A stretch of DNA of 64,000 nt, taken from Hyphomicrobium sp. Lineage in GTDB: Bacteria; Pseudomonadota; Alphaproteobacteria; Rhizobiales; Hyphomicrobiaceae. Under the pieces are notes generated by a model, which saw only the letters and a list, made by a program, of their open reading frames with translations, was not told the DNA's origin and ran no database searches. The DNA is taken from contig JALHOF010000021.1 of assembly GCA_022843145.1 (NCBI GenBank), positions 1-64,000 of the forward strand, read 5' to 3'. Position 1 is the stretch's first letter; every line of letters starts with the position of its first letter. Shown here in pieces: positions 16,848 through 25,349 of this stretch. The position numbers and the translations under genes were made by a program.

Positions 16848-17225
16848 ATGGGAATTACGGGCATGGATGAAACCACTGCCGTCCGCGCGATGTCAGCGCT
16901 CGCGCACGCACATCGTCTGGCGATCTTCCGCACCTTGATTGCTGCCGGACCGTCCGGGTTGTCCGCAGGCGAGGTCGCTCGCGCCGTCGGCATCGGGGCG
17001 ACGTCGCTGTCGTTCCACATGAAGGAATTGGATCGGGCCGGCTTAACGCGCTCGTGGCGGGTTGGCCGCTTTATCCGGTCGAGCGTCGAGGTGGAAGCGG
17101 TGCGCCGGTTGTTCGGCTTCCTGGTCGACGACTGCTGCCAGGGCCGGCCGGAACTGTGCGGCGGCGGGCTGACGGCGAATGCAGTGGTGTGCTGCGGGCA
17201 GGACGACAACGAAAGCAATCGGTAG
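16848..17225 (+). CDS. arsR: ArsR-family transcriptional repressor
   Basis: First gene of the arsenic operon. 125 residues with an ArsR winged helix: RAMSALAHAHRLAIFRTLI (~13-31), then the recognition region ARAVGIGATSLSFHMKELDRAGL and a VGRFIRSSVEVEAV wing. Arsenite is probably sensed by the C-terminal cysteines (DDCCQGRPELCGGG and VVCCGQ), because the classical ELCVCDL motif of helix 3 is absent; such C-terminal sensing is known in other ArsR proteins. Start 16848 is taken; ATG 16863 is an alternative. The gap to the next gene is 18 bp. Confidence 0.9.
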   Translation: MGITGMDETTAVRAMSALAHAHRLAIFRTLIAAGPSGLSAGEVARAVGIGATSLSFHMKELDRAGLTRSWRVGRFIRSSVEVEAVRRLFGFLVDDCCQGRPELCGGGLTANAVVCCGQDDNESNR

Positions 17226-17243
17226 CGTCGAGGGGAGTCCAGG

Positions 17244-17750
17244 ATGAGTGACAAAGTTTACAACGTGCTGTTCCTGTGCACGCACAACTCCGCCCGGTCG
17301 GTGATCGGCGAATGCATCGTCAATGCACTGGGTCAGGGCAAGTTCAAGGGCTATAGCGCCGGCAGCCACCCGCGCGGGGCGGTCAATCCCTACGCGCTCG
17401 AGATGCTGGAGCGGCTCAATTACGACACGAGCGTGCTCCGCTCGAAATCGTGGGACGAGTTCGCCAAACCTGGAGCCGCGGAGCTGGATTTCGTGTTCAC
17501 GGTCTGCGACGACGCGGCAGGCGAGACGTGCCCGCATTGGCCGGGTCAGCCGATGACGGCGCACTGGGGATTGCCGGATCCATCGGCGGTGACCGGCAGC
17601 GAAGCGGAAAAGCGGGCGGCGTTCACCGAGACGCACCGCATGCTCTACCAGCGCATCTCGATCTTCGTGAACCTTCCGCTCTCGTCGCTCGACAGGCTGA
17701 CGCTGCAGAAGCGCCTAGACGAGATGGGAGCGCGCGCGGACGCGACCTGA
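17244..17750 (+). CDS. arsC: Arsenate reductase, low-molecular-weight phosphatase type
   Basis: Reduces arsenate to arsenite in the cytoplasm. The 168-residue protein has the LMW-phosphatase loop CTHNSARS with catalytic Cys12 and Arg18, and the general-acid region GLPDPSAVTG (~111-120). Other cysteines (VCDDAAGETC, ~87-96) are placed like the second cysteine relay of this class. The tail PLSSLDRLTLQKRLDEMG is typical. Between arsR and the acr3 pump, with the same direction and an AGGATG context at the start. Confidence 0.92.
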   Translation: MSDKVYNVLFLCTHNSARSVIGECIVNALGQGKFKGYSAGSHPRGAVNPYALEMLERLNYDTSVLRSKSWDEFAKPGAAELDFVFTVCDDAAGETCPHWPGQPMTAHWGLPDPSAVTGSEAEKRAAFTETHRMLYQRISIFVNLPLSSLDRLTLQKRLDEMGARADAT

Positions 17751-17822
17751 TCGCGTCCCTGCCTGGTGTCTAGAATGTTGATCCTCTAATACCGATCGTT
17801 GGCAGGAAGGCCGGGCGGATAC

Positions 17823-18896
17823 ATGAGCATTTTCGAACGCTACCTCACACTCTGGGTCGCCCTCTGTATCGTCGTGGGGATCGCGCTCGGATTTGCGTTG
17901 CCGGATGTCTTCCAGGCAATCGGCGGGGCGGAGATCGCCAAGGTCAACCTGCCCGTCGCCGTGCTGGTTTGGCTGATGATCATCCCGATGTTGCTGCGCA
18001 TCGATTTCAAGGCATTGTCGGGCGTGCGTGAGCACTGGCGCGGCATCGGCGTGACGCTGTTCATCAACTGGGCGGTGAAGCCGTTCTCGATGGCGCTGCT
18101 CGGCTGGCTGTTCATCGGCTGGCTGTTCCGAGACCTTTTGCCGGCCGACCAGATCAACAGCTACATCGCGGGACTGATCCTGCTGGCGGCGGCGCCGTGC
18201 ACGGCGATGGTGTTCGTGTGGAGCAATCTGTCCGATGGCGAGCCGCATTTCACGCTGAGCCAGGTGGCGCTCAATGACGTCATCATGATCTTCGCGTTCG
18301 CGCCGCTCGTGGCTCTGCTGCTCGGGCTCTCGGCGATCACGGTGCCGTGGGAGACGCTGTTGCTGTCTGTCGGGCTCTATATCGTGATCCCCGTCGTCAT
18401 CGCGCAGGTGTGGCGCGGCGTCGTGATATCGCGTGACGGCGAGCCGGGGCTCACCCGGCTGCTGAAGACGCTGCAGCCGGTGTCGATCGTGGCTCTGCTG
18501 CTGACCCTCGTCCTGCTGTTCGGTTTCCAAGGCGGCCAGATTGTGCAGCAGCCGCTGGTGATCGCGCTGCTGGCGGTTCCCATTCTCATTCAGGTCTATT
18601 TCAACGCGGGGCTGGCGTACGTGCTCAATCGGGCCGCTGGGGAAGCGCATTGCGTGGCGGGACCGTCGGCGCTGATCGGCGCGAGCAACTTCTTCGAGCT
18701 GGCGGTGGCTGCAGCGATCAGCCTGTTCGGGTTCAATTCGGGCGCGGCGCTGGCGACGGTGGTTGGTGTGCTGATCGAGGTGCCGGTGATGCTGTCGGTG
18801 GTCGCCATCGTCAATCGCTCCAAGGGATGGTACGAGCGCGGGCTGCCGAAGGCTGTGGCGCATGGGTCGGGAGTCGAGGAAAAGGCTGTGCGATGA
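17823..18896 (+). CDS. acr3: ACR3-family arsenite efflux transporter
   Basis: Exports arsenite across the inner membrane. 357 residues and ten predicted membrane helices. It has the ACR3 hallmarks MSIFERYLTLWVALCIVVGI, NLPVAVLVWLMIIPMLLRIDF and the essential cysteine in AAPCTAMVFVWSNL (residue ~125), plus FNAGLAYVLNR and GASNFFELAVA. The ATG at 17823 is chosen because it starts the conserved N-terminus; an in-frame ATG at 17799 is possible. Its stop overlaps the next arsC start by four bases (ATGA). Confidence 0.95.
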   Translation: MSIFERYLTLWVALCIVVGIALGFALPDVFQAIGGAEIAKVNLPVAVLVWLMIIPMLLRIDFKALSGVREHWRGIGVTLFINWAVKPFSMALLGWLFIGWLFRDLLPADQINSYIAGLILLAAAPCTAMVFVWSNLSDGEPHFTLSQVALNDVIMIFAFAPLVALLLGLSAITVPWETLLLSVGLYIVIPVVIAQVWRGVVISRDGEPGLTRLLKTLQPVSIVALLLTLVLLFGFQGGQIVQQPLVIALLAVPILIQVYFNAGLAYVLNRAAGEAHCVAGPSALIGASNFFELAVAAAISLFGFNSGAALATVVGVLIEVPVMLSVVAIVNRSKGWYERGLPKAVAHGSGVEEKAVR

Positions 18897-19315
18897 CGGT
18901 GACGATCTATCACAATCCGAAATGCGGGACGTCGCGCAACACGCTGGAGATGATCCGGCGGTCGGGCGTCGAGCCGGTGGTGATCGAGTATCTGGTGACG
19001 CCGCCGTCGCGCGACGAACTGGCTGGGCTCATCGGGCGGATGGCTGCGCGGCCGCGCGACGTGCTGCGCGAGAGCGGCACGCCCTTTGCCGAGCTGGGGC
19101 TGGGCAACATGGAGCTGAGCGACGACGCACTGATCGACGCGATGATGGCGAATCCGATCCTGATTAATCGGCCGATCGTGGTGACGGCGAGGGGCGTCAA
19201 GCTGTGCCGGCCGTCGGAACTGGTGCTGGAACTGCTCGAAAACTCCGATATCGGCGCGTTTACCAAGGAGGACGGCGAAGTCGTCGTCTCGCCGCTGACC
19301 AGGACCCAAGACTGA
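18893..19315 (+). CDS. arsC: Arsenate reductase, glutaredoxin type
   Basis: A second, unrelated arsenate reductase (ArsC/Spx thioredoxin fold). 140 residues; catalytic Cys11 in YHNPKCGTSRNTLEMIR. The arginine triad is recognisable: the Arg in FAELGLGN-type loop is replaced, but NRPIVVTARGVKLCRPSE (~93-110) retains the conserved arginines. Uses glutathione and glutaredoxin. Translationally coupled to acr3 by an ATGA overlap. The operon therefore has two mechanistically distinct reductases. Confidence 0.93.
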   Translation: MTVTIYHNPKCGTSRNTLEMIRRSGVEPVVIEYLVTPPSRDELAGLIGRMAARPRDVLRESGTPFAELGLGNMELSDDALIDAMMANPILINRPIVVTARGVKLCRPSELVLELLENSDIGAFTKEDGEVVVSPLTRTQD

Positions 19316-19422
19316 CTGAATGCGGCTGGCAATCCGGATGGCGAATGCCTACGTCTAGAGTCGGGCGCAGACGGCGTGCGCCGACAATGTGCGTGGACGA
19401 CGAGATCGCCCAGGAGACAGGC

Positions 19423-20124
19423 ATGACCGACACGACGTCCCCGAATGGACCCGAAGCGCGCATCGTCGCCGCGGCACTCCGGCTGGCCGCCTTGCGGCCT
19501 TGGAGCGAGGTGACGCTGTTCGACATCGCGGAGGGCGCGGGAGTGACGCTGGCCGGAATGCGCCGGTCGTTTAAATCGAAATCGGAAATCCTGGCGGCGT
19601 TCGCCCGCACGATCGACGACGCGGTGCTCGAAAAGGCCGTGCGTCCGCCCGAGGGGCAGTCGGCGCGAGATACGCTGTTCGAGGTCGTGATGAGCCGCTT
19701 CGACGCGCTTGAACCGCATCGGGCGGCGCTGAAATCGATCCATGCCGCGGGCGCGGCCGACCCGGCATTGATCCGGGCGCTGCTCGCGTCGCAGGCGTGG
19801 ATGCTGAATGCGGCGGGCGTGGCGACGGACGGCATCGGCGGCGGCGTGCGCGTCGCGGGGCTGGCGTCGGTCTATGCGTTGGTGTTCTCGACATGGCTCG
19901 AGGACGACGATCCGGGCCTCGCGCGGACCATGGCGGCGCTCGACCGCCGGCTCCGGCGCGGCGAGCAGACGCTATCGTCGCTCGACGAGATGGCGGCGGC
20001 GGCGCGGCGGATGGCGACGATCTTCTCGCCGTGGTCATCGAGGGCACGCGATGGCGGCGCGGGCAAGGCGGACGCGGGTGCGAAGTCAGACGGCGGCACG
20101 ATGGAGACACCGCCGGCGATGTGA
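19423..20124 (+). CDS. TetR-family transcriptional regulator
   Basis: 233 residues. The N-terminal helix-turn-helix reads ARIVAAALRLAALRPWSEVTL then DIAEGAGVTLAGMRRSFKSKSEIL (residues ~12-57), typical TetR spacing. The ligand domain ends with a long Ala/Gly-rich tail that has no fold signature. AGGAGA precedes the ATG at 19423. COQ9-like proteins share this architecture, so a lipid-binding role cannot be excluded. It follows the ars operon by 107 bp; no operator is evident. Confidence 0.82.
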   Translation: MTDTTSPNGPEARIVAAALRLAALRPWSEVTLFDIAEGAGVTLAGMRRSFKSKSEILAAFARTIDDAVLEKAVRPPEGQSARDTLFEVVMSRFDALEPHRAALKSIHAAGAADPALIRALLASQAWMLNAAGVATDGIGGGVRVAGLASVYALVFSTWLEDDDPGLARTMAALDRRLRRGEQTLSSLDEMAAAARRMATIFSPWSSRARDGGAGKADAGAKSDGGTMETPPAM

Positions 20125-20152
20125 TGGCGTCGATGCGGCGGGTCGGCGCCAG

Positions 20153-21574
20153 CTAAAGCGGCACCGAGATGATCGCCTTGAGGCCGCCCATCGAGCTTTC
20201 GCCGAGGGTGACGTCACCGCCGTGACTCTTGGCGATGTCGCGGGCGATGGCGAGGCCGAGGCCGGTGTTGCCTTCGTCCTGATTGCGCGCATGGTCAAGG
20301 CGATAGAACGGCTTGAACACATTGGCGCGCTCGGCGGCGGGAATGCCGGGCCCGTTGTCGTCGACCTCGATGCGCACCCAACGGCCCTCGGTTGCGGCGC
20401 GGATCACGATCTGATCGCCGAAGCGGGCCGCGTTCGAGACGAGGTTGGTGATCGCCCGCTTCAAGGCCTGACGCTTCAGGGGCAGCACGAGATCCTTGCG
20501 CCGTTGCCTCAGCTTCAATTCGATCTGGGTGCCGAAAACCTGCGCCTCGTCGTGAATCTCCTCGAGCAGTTCGCGCAGGTTCGTCGGCTTGGCCTCCTCG
20601 CCGCCGTCGCCGCGGGCGAACGCGAGGTAGTCCTCCAGCATGTGCTGCATTTCGTTGACGTCCGAGCGCAACGCGCGGGTATCTGAGCTGTCGGGCAGGA
20701 AGGCGAGTTCCAGTTTGAAGCGGGTCAGCACGGTGCGCAGATCGTGGCTGACGCCGGCGAGCATGGTGGTGCGCTGGTCGACGTGGGTCTTGATGCGGTC
20801 GCGCATCTCGATGAACGCCTCGGCGGCCTGCCGCACCTCGCGCGCGCCGCGCGGCTTGAAGTCCTCTGGGAACGGCCGGCCCTTTCCGAACGCATCGGCG
20901 GCCTCCGACAATCGCAGGATGGGCCTGATCTGATTGCGCAGGAACAGGATGGCGACGGTGAGCAGAATGACCGAGGTGCCAACCATCCACAAAAGGAAGA
21001 TGTGGGAGTTCGACGCGTAGGTTTGGGTTCGTGTGGCGCCGAAGCGGAGGATGGCGTGATCGTGCCTGACGCGGATCTCGACGCGGCGGCTGTCTCCGAC
21101 GGTATCGATCCAGAACGGGCGCTTGACGTGGCGGCGGATCTCGTTCGACAGCGCCTTGTCGAGAAACGAGAAGAACGGCTTGGGACCGGGGGCGGGCAGC
21201 TCGCCGGCCGGCAGTACCTGCATCGAGAGATTGAGTGTGTCGCGCGCCATCTCGACGAGGCGGGCGTAATCGTCGTCGTGCTGGTAGCCCTCGAAGACGT
21301 CGACGAGGGCGGCGATGTCGCGAGCGGTGGCTTCCGAAAGGCGGCGGGTCACGGCCTGCCAGTGCCGCTCCATGAAGGTGAAGGCGATGACGCCTTCGAG
21401 GACGACGATGGGCGCGATGATGATCAGCAGCGTGCGGGCGTAGAGACCTTTCGGCACGAGCTCGTTGACGACCCGCAGGATCGACGCGGCGATCGCGCGG
21501 AAGCCGCGGTCTGGCGCCGAAGGCACCCAACCGCCGATCCACCGGCGCACCTGCTGTTCGTCCAGAAAGGCCAT
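20153..21574 (-). CDS. Sensor histidine kinase, EnvZ type
   Basis: 473 residues: membrane helix ~45-68, periplasmic sensor region ~69-190, second helix ~192-213, HAMP, then the DHp helix with phospho-accepting His277 in AGVSHDLRTVLTRFKLEL. The HATPase domain has NLVSNAARFGD (N box), DNGPGIP (G1) and NTGLGLAIARDIAKSHGG (G2). Partner of the OmpR-type regulator upstream on the same strand (112-bp gap). The arrangement and sequence resemble the EnvZ/OmpR-type pairs of Rhizobiales; the signal is not known. Confidence 0.93.
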   Translation of the reverse strand: MAFLDEQQVRRWIGGWVPSAPDRGFRAIAASILRVVNELVPKGLYARTLLIIIAPIVVLEGVIAFTFMERHWQAVTRRLSEATARDIAALVDVFEGYQHDDDYARLVEMARDTLNLSMQVLPAGELPAPGPKPFFSFLDKALSNEIRRHVKRPFWIDTVGDSRRVEIRVRHDHAILRFGATRTQTYASNSHIFLLWMVGTSVILLTVAILFLRNQIRPILRLSEAADAFGKGRPFPEDFKPRGAREVRQAAEAFIEMRDRIKTHVDQRTTMLAGVSHDLRTVLTRFKLELAFLPDSSDTRALRSDVNEMQHMLEDYLAFARGDGGEEAKPTNLRELLEEIHDEAQVFGTQIELKLRQRRKDLVLPLKRQALKRAITNLVSNAARFGDQIVIRAATEGRWVRIEVDDNGPGIPAAERANVFKPFYRLDHARNQDEGNTGLGLAIARDIAKSHGGDVTLGESSMGGLKAIISVPL

Positions 21575-21685
21575 TCAACGCTGATCCCGAGGTTGCTCGA
21601 CGCGGCAGTTGTAAAACGCTTCCGTCCCAGATCGAAGTGCGGATTTCCCGAGGCGATGGCGCCGACCGGCGCGCGAAAGTCCGCG

Positions 21686-22399
21686 CTAGTCGATATAGAA
21701 GATGTAGCCTTTGCCGCGCACCGTCTGCAGGTAGACGGGATTTGAAGGGTCGGTCTCGATCTTGCGCCGCAGGCGGTTGATCTGGACGTCGATGGCGCGC
21801 TCGCTGCCGGTCGAGTCGTCACTCGTCAATTCATGGCGCGCGATGGGAATGCCGGGCTTCGACGCAAACAGCCGCAACAGGTCGCGCTCGCGTTCGGTGA
21901 TCTTGATGGTCTCGTCGTCGCGCTTCAGTTCTCCGCGCGACAGGTTGAAGACATAGACGCCCATCTGCACCTCGTCGCGGGGCGTGGCGCGGGGCTCGCC
22001 GCGGCGCAGGATGTTGCGCAGGCGCAAGAGCAGCTCGCGCGGCTCGAATGGCTTCGGGATGTAATCCTCGACGCCGATTTCGAGCCCCTCGATCCGATTC
22101 TCGGGTTCCGAGCGCGCGGTCAGGAGGCAGACAGGAATGCGGGTCGTGGCTTTCAGCTCGCGGGCGAGCGTGAGACCTGTTTCGCCGGGCATCATGACGT
22201 CGAGCAGCACGATGTCGTAGCTGAGGCCGCGCATGGCGGCGCGCGCGGTCGGCACATTTTCAGCGGTCGAGACGCGGAAGCCGTTTTCATAGAGATAGCG
22301 CGCGAGGAGATCGCGGATCTTCTGGTCGTCGTCGACGACGAGAACGTGCGGGGCGTCGTCGGGCAGCGTTTTTCCGCCGCTGGCAGCGATCGTGGTCAT
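21686..22399 (-). CDS. OmpR-family response regulator
   Basis: 237 residues. Receiver domain with acidic pocket DDD (23-25), phospho-acceptor Asp67 in YDIVLLDVMMPG and the Lys of DYIPKPFEPREL (~116). The C-terminal winged helix contains ITERERDLLRLFASKPG and ERAIDVQINRLRRKIE, ending TVRGKGYIFYID as in OmpR. Its start overlaps the stop of the marR-like gene (ATGA, 22396-22399), so the three genes marR, regulator and kinase probably form one operon. Confidence 0.94.
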   Translation of the reverse strand: MTTIAASGGKTLPDDAPHVLVVDDDQKIRDLLARYLYENGFRVSTAENVPTARAAMRGLSYDIVLLDVMMPGETGLTLARELKATTRIPVCLLTARSEPENRIEGLEIGVEDYIPKPFEPRELLLRLRNILRRGEPRATPRDEVQMGVYVFNLSRGELKRDDETIKITERERDLLRLFASKPGIPIARHELTSDDSTGSERAIDVQINRLRRKIETDPSNPVYLQTVRGKGYIFYID

Positions 22400-22995
22400 T
22401 GTCCGTCGCGATCGGCGGACCGGGCCTTCGCAGTGCCCGGCATGCGGATCAGCGCCTCTACCTGGGGGCGATGCTGATCCGCGATCATCGCGAACAGGAA
22501 TCGCCGCGTTGCGCCTCCGGCATCGGGACCGGCGGATTGAATCGCCGCTTCGATCCGCTGGATCTGAAGCGACGTCAGTTTGTCGGCGAGGCGCGTGCCC
22601 TTGGCCGTCAAGAAAAGGCGACGCTCCCGCCGGTCGACAGCGCCCGCGCGCTGCATGACGAAGCCTTCGCTTACGAGCTGCTTGAGGACGCGCGCAAGAC
22701 TTTGCTTCGTGATGCGCAGGATATCGAGAAGTTCGGCAACCGTGAGGCCGGGGTTGCGGGCGACGAAATGGAGGACGCGATGATGCGCGCGGCCGAACCC
22801 GTATTCTTCGAGCACGGCATCGGGGTCGCCGGTGAAATCGCGGTAGGCAAAAAACAGCAGTTCGACGCAGGCGATCAGCTCATCACGGCCGGGCACGGTG
22901 GAGGCGTCCGCCTCACCGGGCCGGTCAGCGCGCGGCACGGCCGGAAGAGGGCGTTCGGGACGAGCTGGTGCGCCTGGCGAACTTACGTCAGTCAT
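22396..22995 (-). CDS. MarR-family transcriptional regulator
   Basis: 199 residues. A ~45-residue disordered Pro/Arg-rich leader precedes the MarR domain: YGFGRAHHRVLHFVARNPGL, then TVAELLDILRITKQSLARVL (recognition helix ~108-127), and the wing AGAVDRRERRLFLTAKG. Coupled to the OmpR-type gene by a 4-bp overlap and divergent from ilvE. It may control its own operon; a two-component system under a MarR regulator has been seen in Rhizobiales. Confidence 0.92.
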   Translation of the reverse strand: MTDVSSPGAPARPERPLPAVPRADRPGEADASTVPGRDELIACVELLFFAYRDFTGDPDAVLEEYGFGRAHHRVLHFVARNPGLTVAELLDILRITKQSLARVLKQLVSEGFVMQRAGAVDRRERRLFLTAKGTRLADKLTSLQIQRIEAAIQSAGPDAGGATRRFLFAMIADQHRPQVEALIRMPGTAKARSADRDGQ

Positions 22996-23245
22996 GTTGA
23001 CTTATTTGCAGGCGATTGTTACCCGTTGCAAGTGGTTTCGGCGGACGCGAGGCATGGTTTTCGGGCCTTTTGCATCCTGGGGCGGGGCCAGCAGGATCAC
23101 GTCGGGATAGCCGATCCCGCCTCGGATTGCCGTAGCGCGGCGATCCGGCGAAGAGCGGCCCGAGACGAGCATCCGAGACGATCGCCGACGACTTTCACCC
23201 ACGGTTTGCCCGTGCAACCTTGCGCCTTTCGAGGACACTTCTTCC

Positions 23246-24139
23246 ATGGCTACGGACCTCACGTATTTCGGTGACCCGCTGATCTGGTTCGACGGCCAGG
23301 TGATGCCATCGGAGAAGGCGACAATGCATGTGCTGACGCACGGCCTGCATTATGGCTCGTGCGTGTTCGAGGGCGAGCGCGCCTACGACGGCAGGGTGTT
23401 CAAGTCGCGCACTCACACCGAGCGGCTGCACAACTCCGCCGGCATCCTCGATTTCACGCTGCCCTATAGCGTCGATGTGTTGGAAGCAGCCAAGGCCGAG
23501 ATCCTGGATAGGAACGGCGGCGGCAACAAGTACATCCGTGCGGTGGCCTGGCGCGGCGGCGAGAAGATGATGGCGGTTGCGGCGCAGCAGAACCCGATCC
23601 ACGTCGCGATCGCGACCTGGACGTGGCCGTCGATGTTCGACCCGGCGGAGCGGATGCGCGGCATCCGGCTCGATATCGCGGAGTATCGCCGGCCCGATCC
23701 GATGTGTGCGCCGGCGTTCGCCAAGGCCGCGGGCCTCTACATGATCTGCACGCTGTCGAAGCACAAGGCCGAGCGCAAGGGCTTCGCCGACGCGCTGATG
23801 TTCGACTGGCAGGGCCGGGTGGCGGAATGCACGGGGGCCAACGTGTTCTTTGTCGCAGACGGCAAGATCCATACTCCGATTGCCGACTGTTTCCTCTCTG
23901 GCATCACGCGGGCGACGGTGATCGAGTTGGCCAAGAAGCGCGGTTTCGAAGTGATCGAGCGGCGGATCATGCCGGACCAGCTCGGCTCGTTCTCGGAGTG
24001 CTTCATCACCGGTTCGGCCGCCGAGGTGACGCCGGTGCGGGAGATCGCGGGCACGCACTATCAGCCGGGCCGGATTTCCGAAGCGCTGCTCAACGACTAC
24101 ATGGCGGCGGTCAATCCGTCGCGCGCCGCCGCGGAGTAG
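23246..24139 (+). CDS. ilvE: Branched-chain amino acid aminotransferase
   Basis: PLP enzyme, last step of Val/Leu/Ile synthesis. 297 residues. THGLHYGSCVFEGERAYDG (31-49) is the conserved active-site entry. Lys160 in FAKAAGLYMICTLS is the Schiff-base lysine, and ECTGANVFFV and SGITRATVIELA follow, the class IV aminotransferase signature. The FITGSAAEVTPVREI segment binds the cofactor phosphate. ATG 23246 begins the conserved N-terminus. Divergent from the marR operon with a 250-bp gap in which I see no leader peptide or riboswitch. Confidence 0.96.
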   Translation: MATDLTYFGDPLIWFDGQVMPSEKATMHVLTHGLHYGSCVFEGERAYDGRVFKSRTHTERLHNSAGILDFTLPYSVDVLEAAKAEILDRNGGGNKYIRAVAWRGGEKMMAVAAQQNPIHVAIATWTWPSMFDPAERMRGIRLDIAEYRRPDPMCAPAFAKAAGLYMICTLSKHKAERKGFADALMFDWQGRVAECTGANVFFVADGKIHTPIADCFLSGITRATVIELAKKRGFEVIERRIMPDQLGSFSECFITGSAAEVTPVREIAGTHYQPGRISEALLNDYMAAVNPSRAAAE

Positions 24140-24209
24140 GAAGCAGTCCCGCGCCGCGTCGAGGCTTGCCTCGGAGCGGGCAATAGAGCACCCGTGGTCT
24201 TTTACTGGC

Positions 24210-24236
24210 ACTTCGGGTGCCGACCCGCACCCGTGC
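24210..24236 (+). repeat. Dispersed hairpin element, copy B
   Basis: CGGGTGC at 24214-24220 pairs with GCACCCG at 24227-24233 around the loop CGACCC, preceded by CTT. It shares its stem and loop start with the copies near 49.9-51.2 kb. Confidence 0.7.
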
Positions 24237-24374
24237 TGAGCGTCGTTGCAACGGCGGCACAGCGCCCGACATTTGCTGGTGCAAGGCCGTGCACGGCGGT
24301 GTGGCTGGTTGCATCGCGCCGCGATCTGTCCGAGTGTTTCGGCTGGAGCCGACGCGCAACCGGGGAGCATTGCC

Positions 24375-24644
24375 ATGCGCCGCCTGACGCTGATTGCCCT
24401 GCTGGCGCTCGCGGCGACGGCTGCCGCCGTGCCTCGGCTCGAAGCCAAGGAAGGACCGGGCGGCATGATCAATCCGGGTCGAGATTGCCAGAGCGTCGTC
24501 CAGTGCCGGTTCACCAAGGGCGGCTCGTATCGCGGCTGCATCTCGGCCTACAGCTGCCGGGTTTGTAAGCTCGTCAGCGCGCGCTGCTCGGTCGGACAGG
24601 TCGGACGCAAGTGCCGCGAGTTCCGCTGCAGCTGGGGCGCTTGA
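24375..24644 (+). CDS. Small cysteine-rich secreted protein
   Basis: An 89-residue protein with a signal peptide (MRRLTLIALLALAATAAAV, cleavage near LEAKE). The mature part has eight cysteines (DCQSVVQC, GCISAYSC, VCK, RCS, KCRE, RCS), implying a disulphide-rich fold. The family is not recognised. The ATG at 24375 has GGGGAG upstream and starts the signal sequence; longer in-frame starts lack one. Monocistronic, after a hairpin element. Confidence 0.75.
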   Translation: MRRLTLIALLALAATAAAVPRLEAKEGPGGMINPGRDCQSVVQCRFTKGGSYRGCISAYSCRVCKLVSARCSVGQVGRKCREFRCSWGA

Positions 24645-24822
24645 ATTTGGCCGATGGCTTGACGCACGCGGGCGCGTTGAAGGACCTCCGAACGACTATT
24701 GCTCAGAGTCTCTGATCATGAGGATGCGCGCCCGGATATCTAGGCTTGAGTCTATGCGCAGAGTTTTCGAGTGGGAAGGAACTTGCGGGCGACAAGGTCA
24801 GCGCGTGACGCGGAGCAATAGA

Positions 24823-25074
24823 TCAGTCGCCGCGAACGACCAAGCTGCCGACGACGATGGCGAGGAACGCCGAAATCGCGGCGCCGGTGGTGACGAGGGT
24901 CGCGATCGACGGGCTTTGGCCGATGGCGCTGCCGACGAGCGCAATCGTCGCGGTCCAGAACAACGCCGGCACGACGGACGCGAGAAGAATACCGATGGCC
25001 TTGTCGGATACGTGGGCGACCGGAACAGCCGTCGCGGCGCGTTGGGTACCGGAAATCTGAACAGCTGAGATCAT
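24823..25074 (-). CDS. Small two-helix membrane protein
   Basis: An 83-residue protein with two hydrophobic helices (about 27-50 and 57-78), the second ending LAIVVGSLVVRGD. Not recognised. GGAG 7 nt before the ATG at 25074 supports the start. Between two plus-strand genes on the opposite strand. The 275-bp region to the next gene start shows nothing further that I recognise. Confidence 0.6.
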   Translation of the reverse strand: MISAVQISGTQRAATAVPVAHVSDKAIGILLASVVPALFWTATIALVGSAIGQSPSIATLVTTGAAISAFLAIVVGSLVVRGD

Positions 25075-25349
25075 CGGGCGTCTCCGTCGATCGGGCCGGA
25101 AATTCGGCCCACCAGTCCTGTGCGATCAAATTAGACCGCCAATCGTAAACAGTTCCTTTTCTGCGACCGCTCCGCCACGCCCGACAAAGGATGCCGTGAA
25201 TCGGATGTTAACGTGATGCCCCCCCAGTGTTGCAAAGCGAGATTTATGCTGCGGTGCGATGGGCTTGGGCCCCGGCACAGCGGGATTTTGCTGCCCTGGC
25301 GGCACGATGCGCGTTGCATACCGCCAAATTCCACGTCAAATGCCGCCTC

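Noticed and set aside
19423-20124. TetR-like gene as the arsenic operon's regulator
   Set aside because: arsR at 16848 already leads the operon, the TetR gene starts 107 bp after it and no shared operator is visible.
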